64,000 nt of DNA from Cellulomonas carbonis (GTDB lineage Bacteria; Actinomycetota; Actinomycetes; Actinomycetales; Cellulomonadaceae). The stretch covers positions 682,001 through 746,000 of the forward strand of contig NZ_BMEB01000002.1 in assembly GCF_014636275.1 (NCBI RefSeq). The letters run 5' to 3'. A program made the position numbers and the translations under genes. Below the pieces are notes generated by a model. It worked only from the letters and a program-made list of their open reading frames with translations, was not told the DNA's origin and did not search any database. Shown here in pieces: positions 44,749-54,242 of this stretch; positions within the stretch are counted from its first letter, which is position 1; the number at the start of each line of letters is the position of its first letter.

Positions 44749-47046
44749 ATGCCCTCGCTCGGAACATCGAGCCTCATCATCGTCGGGTTGATCGCCGCGG
44801 TCGCGGTGCTCTCGCTCGCGCTCGCGCTCGTGCTGCGTCGTCAGGTGCTGGCCGCCGGCGAGGGCACCACGAAGATGCAGGAGATCGCCACGGCCGTTCA
44901 GGAGGGGGCCGCGGCGTACCTCGCCCGCATGTTCAAGACCCTCGGGTTCTTCGCCGTGGCCGTGTTCCTGCTGCTCTTCCTGCTGCCCGGGGACACGGGC
45001 ATCAAGGTCGGCCGGTCCATCTTCTTCCTGCTCGGCGCCGGGTTCTCGGCGGCGATCGGCTACCTCGGCATGTGGCTCGCGGTCCGTGCGAACGTCCGCG
45101 TCGCCGCCGCCGCGATGCACCCGAACGGCCGGACCGAGGGTGCGCGCATCGCGTTCCGGACGGGCGGCGTCGTCGGCATGTCCGTCGTGGGGCTCGGGCT
45201 GCTCGGCGCCGCGAGCGTCGTGCTGCTGTTCCGCGCGGACGCGCCCGCGGTGCTCGAGGGCTTCGGGTTCGGCGCCGCGCTGCTCGCGATGTTCATGCGC
45301 GTGGGCGGCGGCATCTTCACCAAGGCGGCCGACGTCGGTGCGGACCTCGTCGGCAAGGTCGAGCAGAACATCCCCGAGGACGACCCGCGCAACGCCGCGA
45401 CCATCGCGGACAACGTGGGCGACAACGTCGGCGACTGCGCCGGCATGGCGGCCGACCTCTTCGAGTCGTACGCGGTGACGCTCGTCGCGGCGCTCATCCT
45501 CGGCAAGGTCGCGTTCGGCGAGCAGGGTCTCGTCTTCCCCCTCGTCGTCCCCGCGATCGGCGCGCTGACCGCCGCGCTCGGCGTCTACGTGACCCGCGTC
45601 CGCGGCAACGAGAACGGGCTCCGCGCGATCTACCGGGGCTTCTACCTCTCGGCGCTCGCCGGCGCGGTCCTGTCGGCGCTCGCGGCGTACGTGTACCTGC
45701 CGTCGAGCTTCGCGGGCCTCACGCCGCTCGGCGACGAGCTCCTCTCGGGCCAGGAGGGCGACCCGCGCTTCCTCGCGACCGTCGCGGTCGTCATCGGCAT
45801 CGCGCTCGCGGGCATCATCCTGTGGCTCACGGGCTACTTCACGGGCACGACGTCGAAGCCGACGCTGCACGTCGCGCGCACGTCGCTGACCGGCCCCGCG
45901 ACCGTCGTCCTGTCGGGGATCGGGGTCGGCTTCGAGTCGGCCGTCTACACGGCCGGCATCATCGCCGCGGCGATCTGCGGGGTGTTCCTCATCGCGGGCG
46001 GTTCGGTGTGGCTGTCCCTGTTCCTCATCGCGCTCGCGGGCTGCGGGCTGCTCACGACGGTCGGCGTGATCGTCGCGATGGACACCTTCGGGCCGGTCAG
46101 CGACAACGCGCAGGGCATCGCCGAGATGTCGGGCGACATCGACGCCGAGGGTGCGCAGACGCTCACGGACCTCGACGCGGTCGGCAACACGACCAAGGCC
46201 ATCACCAAGGGCATCGCCATCGCGACCGCCGTCCTCGCGGCGACGGCCCTGTTCGGCTCGTACTCCGACGCGGTGCGCCAGGCGCTCGCGGGTCTCGGGG
46301 ACGCCGTCGAGGACGCGGGCCTGGCGACCGCGATGCTGTCCTACGAGGTCATCTCGCCGATCACCCTCGTCGGCGTCATCCTCGGTGCGGCCACGGTGTT
46401 CCTCTTCTCGGGCCTCGCGATCGACGCGGTGACCCGTGCCGCCGGCGCGATCGTGTTCGAGGTGCGGCGCCAGTTCCGCGAGATGCCCGGCATCATGACC
46501 GGCCAGACGCGGCCCGAGTACGGCAAGGTCGTCGACATCTGCACGCGCGACTCGCTGCGCGAGCTCGCGACGCCGGGGCTCCTCGCGGCGTTCGCACCCA
46601 TCGCGGTCGGCTTCGGTCTGGGCGTCGGCCCGCTCGCGGGCTTCCTCGCCGGGACGATCGGCGCGGGCGTCCTCATGGCCGTGTTCCTCGCCAACTCGGG
46701 CGGTGCGTGGGACAACGCGAAGAAGATCGTCGAGGACGGCAAGTACGGCGGCAAGAACTCCGACGCGCACGCCGCCGTCGTCATCGGCGACACCGTGGGC
46801 GACCCGTTCAAGGACACCGCGGGTCCCGCGATCAACCCGCTCATCAAGGTCATGAACCTCGTGGCGCTGCTCATCGCGCCCGCGGTCGTCCAGGTGAGCA
46901 TCGGCCCGGACGCCAACCACGTGGTGCGCCTGTCGATCGCGGTCGTCGCGGCGCTCATCGCGTTCGGCGCGGTGATCGCGTCGCGCCTGCGGGCGGCGCG
47001 CGTCGACGCCGAGGCGCGGCTCGAGCACGAGGCGCACCTGGTCTGA
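44749..47046 (+). CDS. hppA: Membrane-bound proton-pumping pyrophosphatase, K+-independent type
   Basis: A 765-residue protein with about 16 helices that couples hydrolysis of pyrophosphate to proton export. The PPi site is FTKAADVGADLVGKVEQNIP and TIADNVGDNVGDCAGM; the second site is ANSGGAWDNAKK and GDTVGDPFKDTAGP. Lys483 in GNTTKAITKG marks the K+-independent subclass (K+-dependent enzymes have Ala there). AAGGAGG precedes ATG 44749. The stop region is repeated four times in tandem (47035-47082). Confidence 0.97.
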   Translation: MPSLGTSSLIIVGLIAAVAVLSLALALVLRRQVLAAGEGTTKMQEIATAVQEGAAAYLARMFKTLGFFAVAVFLLLFLLPGDTGIKVGRSIFFLLGAGFSAAIGYLGMWLAVRANVRVAAAAMHPNGRTEGARIAFRTGGVVGMSVVGLGLLGAASVVLLFRADAPAVLEGFGFGAALLAMFMRVGGGIFTKAADVGADLVGKVEQNIPEDDPRNAATIADNVGDNVGDCAGMAADLFESYAVTLVAALILGKVAFGEQGLVFPLVVPAIGALTAALGVYVTRVRGNENGLRAIYRGFYLSALAGAVLSALAAYVYLPSSFAGLTPLGDELLSGQEGDPRFLATVAVVIGIALAGIILWLTGYFTGTTSKPTLHVARTSLTGPATVVLSGIGVGFESAVYTAGIIAAAICGVFLIAGGSVWLSLFLIALAGCGLLTTVGVIVAMDTFGPVSDNAQGIAEMSGDIDAEGAQTLTDLDAVGNTTKAITKGIAIATAVLAATALFGSYSDAVRQALAGLGDAVEDAGLATAMLSYEVISPITLVGVILGAATVFLFSGLAIDAVTRAAGAIVFEVRRQFREMPGIMTGQTRPEYGKVVDICTRDSLRELATPGLLAAFAPIAVGFGLGVGPLAGFLAGTIGAGVLMAVFLANSGGAWDNAKKIVEDGKYGGKNSDAHAAVVIGDTVGDPFKDTAGPAINPLIKVMNLVALLIAPAVVQVSIGPDANHVVRLSIAVVAALIAFGAVIASRLRAARVDAEARLEHEAHLV

Positions 47047-47082
47047 CACCTGGTCCGACACCTGGTCTGACACATGGTCCGA
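47035..47082 (+). repeat. 12-bp tandem repeat containing the hppA stop codon
   Basis: Four units: CACCTGGTCTGA, CACCTGGTCCGA, CACCTGGTCTGA, CACATGGTCCGA. The first ends with the hppA stop TGA; the third repeats that stop in the same frame, giving a back-up stop 24 bp later. Confidence 0.95.
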
Positions 47083-47096
47083 CCCGGCCTACGGCA

Positions 47097-47130
47097 ACGG
47101 CCCCGTCCCCCTCGTCGGGGGCGGGGCCGT
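47097..47130. terminator. Terminator between hppA and the opposing lipoprotein gene
   Basis: ACGGCCCCGTCCCC pairs with GGGGGCGGGGCCGT around CTCGTC, with one mismatch. It sits between converging genes. Confidence 0.75.
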
Positions 47131-47146
47131 CGTCGTGGGACCCGCG

Positions 47147-47830
47147 TCAGCGGCGCGTGAGCACCTGCTCGAAGTCCGCGATGGCGTCCGCGCCCTCGTG
47201 CTGCGGGACCAGGCGCAGCTCGGCGTCGTCGCACGTGTAGCGGAACTCGCCGCCGACGGCGAGCGCCGCCTGCTGCTGCTCCTGCATGCCGGGGACCTCG
47301 AGGGCCTCGCCGTCGACGGTCGTCTCGGTCGTCATCGTCACGCCGCTCGGGTCGACGTCGGTGATCGCGAGCGTGCCCTCGTCGGTCGCGGACCACGCAC
47401 CGACGAGCGCGCCGTCCATCGCGCTGCGGACCTCGAGCGTCGAGCCCTGCAGGGTGAGGACCATGCGCGTGTCCACGCCGGAGTAGGTCGTCGTCACGGT
47501 GCCGTCCTCCGCGAACGTCATGTACGACTCGCCCGTGACCTCGATGACCGGGTCCTCGGGCAGGTCGAGCGACCCGACGATCGTGTCCGCCCCCGCCGCG
47601 GGGTCGGTCGTCCAGTCGCCGACGACGCAGTCGGTACCCGCCGCGGTGGCCTCGTCGTCGGCCGGCTCGTCGGTCGGCCCGTCGGAGGGCTCGGCCGACG
47701 GGTCCGTCCCCTCGCCGTCCTCGGACGCCGAGGACGTGGGGCCCGGCTCCTCGGGCTCGGACCCGCCGGTGCAGCCCGCGAGCGCGAGGGCGGCGCCGAC
47801 GACGACGGCGGGGGCGAGGGACGGGCGCAT
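47147..47830 (-). CDS. Secreted lipoprotein of unknown function
   Basis: 227 residues. A signal peptide with lipobox ALAGC is followed by an acidic/Ser/Pro-rich linker (residues 22-65) and a beta-rich domain with two Cys (GTDCVVGDWTTDP and FRYTCDDAELRL), which probably form a disulfide. The blocks MTFAEDGTVTTTYSG and ALAVGGEFRYTC suggest a small beta-barrel like other actinobacterial lipoproteins. I do not recognise a named family. ATG 47830 has AGGAG 6 nt upstream. It is divergent from the nuclease-like gene. Confidence 0.85.
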   Translation of the reverse strand: MRPSLAPAVVVGAALALAGCTGGSEPEEPGPTSSASEDGEGTDPSAEPSDGPTDEPADDEATAAGTDCVVGDWTTDPAAGADTIVGSLDLPEDPVIEVTGESYMTFAEDGTVTTTYSGVDTRMVLTLQGSTLEVRSAMDGALVGAWSATDEGTLAITDVDPSGVTMTTETTVDGEALEVPGMQEQQQAALAVGGEFRYTCDDAELRLVPQHEGADAIADFEQVLTRR

Positions 47831-48001
47831 CGGGTCTCCTGGTCGTGGGGCGGACGACGCGGGGCGGACGCGTGACGGTGCTGACCGGCGCGTCCCGTGA
47901 GCACCGGCGTGCGCCGACGACACCCGCGACGACCGCCATCGTGCCACGCGGCCCGCAGGGCGTCGGTGGTGCGCGTCCACCCGTCGCGGTCCAATAGGGC
48001 G

Positions 48002-48724
48002 GTGCGAGCCACCGACGTCCCGACCCCCGCAGCCCAGACCTCCGCGGCCCCGACCTCGGGTGCGCCCGGCGCCCTGCGCGTCCTCACCTACAACGTGCGC
48101 CAGCTGCGCGACGACGCGGCAGCGGTCGTCGCGGTGCTGCGCGAGGCGGACGCCGACGTCGTCGCGCTCCAGGAGCCGCCGCGCCTGCTGACCGGACGAC
48201 GGCGCCTGCGCCGGCTCGCGGCCGACGCGGGTCTGACGGTCGCCGTCGCGGGCGGGGGCGCGCGGACCACGGCGCTGCTCGTGCGTCCCGGCCTGCCCGT
48301 CCACGGCGCGCGGTCGATGCGCCTCGCGTGGCGTCCCGGGCGCACGCGGCGCGGCCTCGCGCACGCGACCGTCGCGGGGGTGCACGTCGTGAGCGTCCAC
48401 CTGGGGCTCACCGACGCCGAGCGCGCGAGCCACCTCGTGCGGCTGCTGCACCTGGTGCGTTCGAGCGGTGCGTCGGGCGTCGTCGTCGCGGGCGACCTCA
48501 ACGAGGAGCCGGGTGGCCTCGTGCGGCGCGCGCTCGCGCTGCACCTGCACGACGCGACGGTCTCGGCCGGACCGACGTTCCCGGCCGCGCGGCCCCGTCG
48601 GTGGATCGACGCGGTGCTCGTCGGTCGCGGCCTCGTGGCGAGCGGCGCGCGGCGGCTCGAGGGCGAGGAGGCGCGCCGCGCGAGCGACCACCTCCCGCTG
48701 CTCGTCCAGGTGCGGGTCCCGTGA
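48002..48724 (+). CDS. Endonuclease/exonuclease/phosphatase family protein
   Basis: A 240-residue EEP-fold metal-dependent phosphodiesterase. It has LTYNVRQLRDD (Asn), VVALQEPPR (metal-binding Glu), VVVAGDLNEEPGG (catalytic Asp/Asn), and RRASDHLPLLV (terminal Asp-His pair). Targets of this group range from nucleic acid to phosphoinositides and cannot be told from sequence. GTG 48002 is 6 nt after TCCAAT, so possibly leaderless. The stop overlaps the methyltransferase start (GTGA). Confidence 0.87.
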   Translation: MRATDVPTPAAQTSAAPTSGAPGALRVLTYNVRQLRDDAAAVVAVLREADADVVALQEPPRLLTGRRRLRRLAADAGLTVAVAGGGARTTALLVRPGLPVHGARSMRLAWRPGRTRRGLAHATVAGVHVVSVHLGLTDAERASHLVRLLHLVRSSGASGVVVAGDLNEEPGGLVRRALALHLHDATVSAGPTFPAARPRRWIDAVLVGRGLVASGARRLEGEEARRASDHLPLLVQVRVP

Positions 48725-50250
48725 CGCGCGTGACGCCGGGCCCCGTCACGGGTGCGCTGCTCGAGGCGCTCCGGGCGGACCTCGCCCCCTTCACCGTGGC
48801 CGCGGTCGAGGAGGTGCTCGGGCCGGTCGCGTCGGCGGCGCTGCACCGCGAGCAGCGCGTCCCCGCGCTGCGGGCCGCCGACCCCGCCGACCCCGTCGGT
48901 GCGCTCGTCCGCGCGTTCGTCCTCGGCGTCGAGGTGCCGCGCCGCGCGCTCGACGCCGCGCTGCCTCGCGTCGGGGCCGACGGTGCCGAGCGCCTGGGGC
49001 TCGTCGTCGCCGCGGGCGCCGACCACCACGACGCGGTGCGGGCGCACGTCGACCTGCGCCCGTACTCCGCGCACGACGCCGCGGGAGCGGTCGACTGGTG
49101 GATCGCGTCGGACCCGGGCGAGCTCGCGACCGGGGACGCGCTGCGCACGGACCACGTGCTCGGCGTGGGCGGTGCGTCGACCACGCTCGCGCAGGTCACG
49201 GTGCGCGACCCCCGCGGGCGCACGCTCGACCTCGGCACGGGCTGCGGCATCCAGGCGCTGCACGCCGCACGCCACAGCGACGCCGTCGTCGCGACCGACG
49301 TGTCGCACCGCGCGCTGGGCTTCGCGGCGTTCAACGCGTCGCTCGCGGGTGCGCGGCTCGACGTCCGGCACGGATCGATGCTCGACCCCGTGCGCGACGA
49401 CGAGCCGTTCGACCTCGTCGTCTCCAACCCGCCGTTCGTCATCACGCCGCGACGCGGGATGCCCACGTACGAGTACCGCGACGGCGGCCGCGCGGGCGAC
49501 CACCTGGTGCGCGACCTCGTCGTCGACGTCGGCGCGGTGCTCGCGCCCGGCGGCGTCGCGCAGCTGCTCGGCAACTGGGAGCACCGGCGCGGACAGGACT
49601 GGCGCGAGCGGGTCGGGGAGTGGGTCGACGCGTCGGGGCTCGACGCGTGGGTCGTGCAGCGCGAGGTCCAGGACCCCGCGGAGTACGCCGAGACGTGGCT
49701 GCGCGACGGCGGCACGACGGCCGAGCGCGACCCGGCCGGCTGGGCCGCGGCGTACGACGCGTGGCTCGACGACTTCGCGGCGCGCGACGTCGAGGCCGTC
49801 GGGTTCGGGCTGGTTCTGCTGCGCCGGCCGTCCTCGGGCGCACCGACGCTGCGGCGCCTCGAGGAGCGCACCGGGGCGGTGCGTCAGCCCCTCGGCGCCC
49901 ACATCGCGCGTGCGCTGGCGGCGCACGACCTGCTCGAGGGCCTCGACGACGACGCGCTGGCCGGGCTGCGCCTGACGGTGGCCCCCGACGTGACCGAGGA
50001 GCGGCACCTCGTGCCCGGCTCGGTGGACCCGACCGTCGTGCTGCTGCGCCAGGGCGACGGCTTCGGCCGCGCGGTGCAGGCCGGCACCGCGCTCGCGGGA
50101 CTCGTCGGGGCGTGCGACGGCGAGCTCGCGGTGGGGCAGATCGTCGGGGGTGTCGCGGTCCTGTTCGACGTGCCCGTCGCCGAGCTGCGCGCCGAGCTCC
50201 TGCCCCAGGTGCGGGACCTCGTGCGCGACGGGTTCCTGCTCCCGGCCTGA
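48721..50250 (+). CDS. SAM-dependent methyltransferase of the RlmG/HemK-like class
   Basis: 509 residues. An N-terminal helical and winged-helix region of about 150 residues precedes a Rossmann methyltransferase domain with the SAM motif TLDLGTGCGIQALHAA and the NPPF motif FDLVVSNPPFVITP, which marks enzymes acting on exocyclic amino groups of bases or on Gln. A C-terminal helical domain of about 120 residues completes it. Homologues sit between bldG and topA in other actinobacteria. GTG 48721 overlaps the upstream stop. The target (rRNA, DNA or protein) is unknown. Confidence 0.87.
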   Translation: MTRVTPGPVTGALLEALRADLAPFTVAAVEEVLGPVASAALHREQRVPALRAADPADPVGALVRAFVLGVEVPRRALDAALPRVGADGAERLGLVVAAGADHHDAVRAHVDLRPYSAHDAAGAVDWWIASDPGELATGDALRTDHVLGVGGASTTLAQVTVRDPRGRTLDLGTGCGIQALHAARHSDAVVATDVSHRALGFAAFNASLAGARLDVRHGSMLDPVRDDEPFDLVVSNPPFVITPRRGMPTYEYRDGGRAGDHLVRDLVVDVGAVLAPGGVAQLLGNWEHRRGQDWRERVGEWVDASGLDAWVVQREVQDPAEYAETWLRDGGTTAERDPAGWAAAYDAWLDDFAARDVEAVGFGLVLLRRPSSGAPTLRRLEERTGAVRQPLGAHIARALAAHDLLEGLDDDALAGLRLTVAPDVTEERHLVPGSVDPTVVLLRQGDGFGRAVQAGTALAGLVGACDGELAVGQIVGGVAVLFDVPVAELRAELLPQVRDLVRDGFLLPA

Positions 50251-50269
50251 CGCTCCCAGGGCCATCACC

Positions 50270-50275
50270 TAGCGT
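50270..50275 (+). promoter_or_regulatory. Leaderless -10 box of the PAP2 gene
   Basis: TAGCGT ends 6 nt before ATG 50282, so the transcript would start at the start codon. No ribosome-binding site is present. Confidence 0.5.
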
Positions 50276-50281
50276 GGACGG

Positions 50282-51373
50282 ATGGCGCCCGTCACCCCAC
50301 CTCGTCCCGTCCGGCCCGTCCGGTCCGGTCGCCGTGCGCCCGCGCTGGTGACCGCCGCCCTGGCCGGCGCCGGGGTCCTCGCGCTCTGGTACGTCTTCGT
50401 CGCGACGCACACCGGCCAGGTCCTCGAGGCGGCCGCGTTCCAAGGCTCCGAGTACGGCGCGTCGCGGCTGTGGCGCGTCGCCGAGCCCGTGCTCGACGTG
50501 ATCTCCGTCCCGTTCATCGCGATCGTCCTCGTCAGCGCGATGCTCGTCGCCGTCGTGCGGCGCCGCGCGGTGCTCGCGATCCAGGTGGCGGTCGTGACGG
50601 GCGGCGCGAACCTCACGACCCAGCTCCTCAAGCACTCGGTCCTCGACAAGCCCGACCACGGCGTGGGTGACCGGCTCGTCAACACGCTCCCGTCCGGGCA
50701 CACGACCGCGGCGGCGTCCGTGGCCGCCGCGCTCCTGTTCGTCGTCCCGCGGCGCTTCCGTCCCGTGACGGCCCTGCTCGGGGCGGCCTACACGGCCGCG
50801 ACCGGCGTCTCGACGCTCGTCGGCCAGTGGCACCGCCCGAGCGACGCCGTCGCGGGCGTGCTCGTCGTCGTCGCGTGGGCGGGCGTCGCTGCGGCGCTCG
50901 ACGTCGACGGCCGGCCCGCCGTCGCGCGGCGCAGCGCCGTGCGGGGCGCGACCCTCCTCGTGCTGCTCGGGGGTGGCGCGGTGGCCGCGGCCGGTGCCCT
51001 CGTCGCGCTCGTGCGCAGCCGCGCGGACCTGCTCGCGGGAGACGAGCTCGACTCGCGGCTCGAGCTCCTCCAGGCGTACGGCGGAGGCACGCTGGGCGTG
51101 CTCGCGGCCGCCGCGGTGGGCTTCGCCCTCGTCCTGCTCGTGGTGGACGCCGCCGAGGCGCGGTGGGCGACGGCGGGCCCCGGCGGGGGTGCACCGACGG
51201 CGTCCGACGACGGCGCGGGGCCGCCCGTCGTGCGCGGTCGCGGGCCGTGGGGACCCGTCACCGTGGCCGACCCGGTCGGCCGTCGCACGCCCGCCCCGGC
51301 GCCGGACGCCCTGCCGGACGGTGGGGGCCGCCGCGGACCCGCGGCGCGGGGCGTCCTTGACGCGAGGACGTAG
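50282..51373 (+). CDS. PAP2-family membrane phosphatase
   Basis: 363 residues with six or more helices in the first 240. The phosphatase motif parts are KHSVLDKPDHG (degenerate first motif), NTLPSGHTTAAASVA (PSGH) and STLVGQWHRPSDAVAG (third motif with His and Asp). It would dephosphorylate lipid phosphates such as phosphatidate or undecaprenyl pyrophosphate on the outer face. The last 80 residues are Gly/Pro-rich and disordered. An apparently leaderless ATG follows TAGCGT. Confidence 0.88.
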   Translation: MAPVTPPRPVRPVRSGRRAPALVTAALAGAGVLALWYVFVATHTGQVLEAAAFQGSEYGASRLWRVAEPVLDVISVPFIAIVLVSAMLVAVVRRRAVLAIQVAVVTGGANLTTQLLKHSVLDKPDHGVGDRLVNTLPSGHTTAAASVAAALLFVVPRRFRPVTALLGAAYTAATGVSTLVGQWHRPSDAVAGVLVVVAWAGVAAALDVDGRPAVARRSAVRGATLLVLLGGGAVAAAGALVALVRSRADLLAGDELDSRLELLQAYGGGTLGVLAAAAVGFALVLLVVDAAEARWATAGPGGGAPTASDDGAGPPVVRGRGPWGPVTVADPVGRRTPAPAPDALPDGGGRRGPAARGVLDART

Positions 51374-51450
51374 AGTGCGCATCCGTCGGGTCCGCCCGTC
51401 GTCCGGGCCGCCCGTCGCGGTCCGCCGCTGACGTAGGAAGCAGGTCGTCC

Positions 51451-54207
51451 ATGCCGTCTGGTCGCAAGCTGGTGATCGTCGAGTCGCCGGCCAAGGCCCG
51501 CACGATCGCGGGCTACCTCGGTGACGGGTTCACCGTGGAGGCCTCGGTCGGTCACATCCGCGACCTGCCCCAGCCGTCCGAGCTGCCGGCCGACATGAAG
51601 AAGGGCCCGTTCGGGAAGTTCGCCGTCGACGTCGACAACGGGTTCGCGCCGTACTACGTCGTCGACGCCGACAAGAAGAAGAAGGTCGCGGAGCTCAAGC
51701 GGGCCCTGAAGGAGTCCGACGAGCTCTACCTCGCGACCGACGAGGACCGCGAGGGCGAGGCCATCGCGTGGCACCTCCTCGAGGAGCTCAAGCCCAAGGT
51801 CCCCGTCAAGCGCATGGTGTTCCACGAGATCACGCGCGAGGCGATCGCCCGCGCGCTCGAGAACACCCGGACGCTCGACGAGCGCCTCGTCGACGCGCAG
51901 GAGACCCGCCGCATCCTCGACCGCCTCTACGGGTACGAGGTGTCGCCCGTGCTGTGGCGCAAGGTCCGGCAGGGCCTGTCGGCCGGCCGCGTGCAGAGCG
52001 TCGCGACGCGCCTCGTGGTCGAGCGCGAGCGCGAGCGCATGGCGTTCCGCCCGGCCGACTACTGGGACGTGCGCGGCGAGTTCCGCGTCTCGGCCCCCGC
52101 GGACGAGTCCGCCCAGGGCGCGTTCCCCGCGCGCCTGGTGCAGGTCGACGGCGCGCGCGTCGCGACGGGCCGCGACTTCGACGACCAGGGCCGGCTCACC
52201 GGACGCGGCGTCGTCCACCTCGACGAGGGCAGCGCGCGGAGCCTCGTCGAGGGCCTCGCCGACGCGGCCTTCGAGGTCCGCAGCGTCGACACCAAGCCCT
52301 ACACGCGCAAGCCCGCGATGCCGTTCACGACGTCGACCCTCCAGCAGGAGGCGTCCCGCAAGCTGCGCATGAGCTCGCGGCAGACCATGCGCACCGCGCA
52401 GTCGCTGTACGAGAACGGCTACATCACCTACATGCGCACCGACTCGCCGTCGCTGAGCACGCAGGCGACGGACGCCGCCCGCCGCCAGGCCGCCGAGCTG
52501 TACGGGCCCGAGTTCGTGCCCGACCGCCCGCGCGTCTACGCGACCAAGAACAAGGGCGCCCAGGAGGCGCACGAGGCGATCCGTCCCGCGGGCGACTCGT
52601 TCCGCACGCCCGCGCAGGTGGCCCGCGAGCTGTCCGGTGACCAGTTCCGCCTGTACGAGCTCATCTGGAAGCGCACGGTCGCGTCGCAGATGGCCGACGC
52701 GCGCGGGTCGACGGCCTCCGTCCGCCTCGGCGCCGTCGCGACGGACGGGCGCGACGCCGAGCTGGCGGCCTCCGGCACCGTGATCACGTTCCGCGGGTTC
52801 CTCGCGGCGTACGAGGAGGGTCGCGACTCCGAGCGCTACGGCGACGGTGCCGACACCCCCTCCGAGGGTGCGTCCGACGGCGGTGAGCGCAAGGGCGAGA
52901 CGCGCCTGCCGAGCATGGCCGCGGGCGACGCGCTGTCGCCCGACCGGCTCGACGCCGAGGGCCACACCACGACGCCCCCGCCGCGCTACACCGAGGCGAG
53001 CCTCATCCGGGCGCTCGAGGAGCGCGGGATCGGGCGGCCCTCGACCTACGCCGCGACGATCTCGGTGATCATGGATCGCGGGTACGTGCTCTCGCGCGGC
53101 CAGGCGCTCGTGCCGAGCTGGCTCGCGTTCGCCGTGATCCGGCTGCTCGAGGAGCACTTCGACCGCCTCGTGGACTACGACTTCACCGCGGCGATGGAGA
53201 ACGACCTCGACCAGATCGCGGCGGGCCAGGTCGACCGCGTCGAGTGGCTCACGCGCTTCTACTTCGGCGACGCGTCGCGCGGCGACGCCGGCGAGGGCCT
53301 GCACCAGCTGGTCGAGGACCTGGGCGACATCGACGCCCGCGAGATCAACTCGGTCCCGATCGGCGAGGGCATCACGCTGCGCGTGGGGCGCTACGGGCCC
53401 TACCTCGAGGGACCGCCCGCCGAGGGCGGCACGGAGAGCCGTCGAGCGTCGGTCCCCGACGACCTCGCGCCGGACGAGCTCACGGTCGCCAAGGCGCTCG
53501 AGCTGCTCGAGACCCAGGCCGACGGCGACCTCGTCCTCGGCGAGGACCCGTCGACGGGCACGACGATCGTCGCGCGCAGCGGGCGCTACGGGCCGTACGT
53601 CACCGAGCTCCTGCCCGAGCCCGAGCTCGACCCGTCGCTGTCGGCCGCCGCCCGAAAGAAGGCGCTCGCGGCCGCGCCCAAGCCGCGCACCGCGTCGCTG
53701 TTCAAGAGCATGCAGCTGCAGACCATCACGCTCGACGACGCGCTGCGCCTGCTCTCGCTGCCCCGCGTGGTGGGCGTCGACCCCGAGAGCGGCGAGGAGA
53801 TCACCGCGCAGAACGGCCGCTACGGGCCGTACCTGAAGAAGGGCACCGACTCCCGCACGCTCGCGAGCGAGGACGCGCTGTTCGACGTCACGCTCGAGGA
53901 GGCGCTCGCGATCTACGCGCAGCCCAAGCGCGGTCGCGGCGCGACGGCGGCCGCCCCCCTGCGTGAGCTCGGTGACGACCCGGTCTCGGGCAAGCCCGTC
54001 GTCGTCAAGGACGGACGCTTCGGCCCGTACGTGACCGACGGCGAGACCAACGCGACGCTCCGCAAGGAGGACGCGGTCGAGAGCGTGACGCTCGAGCGCG
54101 CGGCCGAGCTGCTCGCCGAGAAGCGCGCCCGCGGCCCGGTGAAGAAGACGCGTCGCACGACGACGGCCAAGAAGACGACGACCCGCAAGCCGGCCGCCAA
54201 GAAGTAG
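51451..54207 (+). CDS. topA: DNA topoisomerase I
   Basis: A 918-residue type IA topoisomerase that relaxes negative supercoils. The TOPRIM domain begins LVIVESPAKARTIAGYLG and includes ATDEDREGEAIAWHL. The catalytic Tyr327 is in NGYITYMRTDSPSL. GLSAGRVQSVATRLVV and RYTEASLIRALEERGIGRPSTY are conserved. As in other actinobacteria, the C-terminal domain lacks zinc fingers and instead has four GR(Y/F)GPY repeats, followed by a Lys/Thr/Arg tail (KKTRRTTTAKKTTT). ATG 51451 follows a weak AGGAAGCAGG. Confidence 0.97.
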   Translation: MPSGRKLVIVESPAKARTIAGYLGDGFTVEASVGHIRDLPQPSELPADMKKGPFGKFAVDVDNGFAPYYVVDADKKKKVAELKRALKESDELYLATDEDREGEAIAWHLLEELKPKVPVKRMVFHEITREAIARALENTRTLDERLVDAQETRRILDRLYGYEVSPVLWRKVRQGLSAGRVQSVATRLVVERERERMAFRPADYWDVRGEFRVSAPADESAQGAFPARLVQVDGARVATGRDFDDQGRLTGRGVVHLDEGSARSLVEGLADAAFEVRSVDTKPYTRKPAMPFTTSTLQQEASRKLRMSSRQTMRTAQSLYENGYITYMRTDSPSLSTQATDAARRQAAELYGPEFVPDRPRVYATKNKGAQEAHEAIRPAGDSFRTPAQVARELSGDQFRLYELIWKRTVASQMADARGSTASVRLGAVATDGRDAELAASGTVITFRGFLAAYEEGRDSERYGDGADTPSEGASDGGERKGETRLPSMAAGDALSPDRLDAEGHTTTPPPRYTEASLIRALEERGIGRPSTYAATISVIMDRGYVLSRGQALVPSWLAFAVIRLLEEHFDRLVDYDFTAAMENDLDQIAAGQVDRVEWLTRFYFGDASRGDAGEGLHQLVEDLGDIDAREINSVPIGEGITLRVGRYGPYLEGPPAEGGTESRRASVPDDLAPDELTVAKALELLETQADGDLVLGEDPSTGTTIVARSGRYGPYVTELLPEPELDPSLSAAARKKALAAAPKPRTASLFKSMQLQTITLDDALRLLSLPRVVGVDPESGEEITAQNGRYGPYLKKGTDSRTLASEDALFDVTLEEALAIYAQPKRGRGATAAAPLRELGDDPVSGKPVVVKDGRFGPYVTDGETNATLRKEDAVESVTLERAAELLAEKRARGPVKKTRRTTTAKKTTTRKPAAKK

Positions 54208-54242
54208 CGGTCACGCGGCTCGGCTCTGCCCGGCGGGGGCGC

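Noticed and set aside
51357..51376. TTGACG and TAGAGT before topA as a promoter
   Set aside because: The spacer is only 8 bp, too short for a -35/-10 pair.
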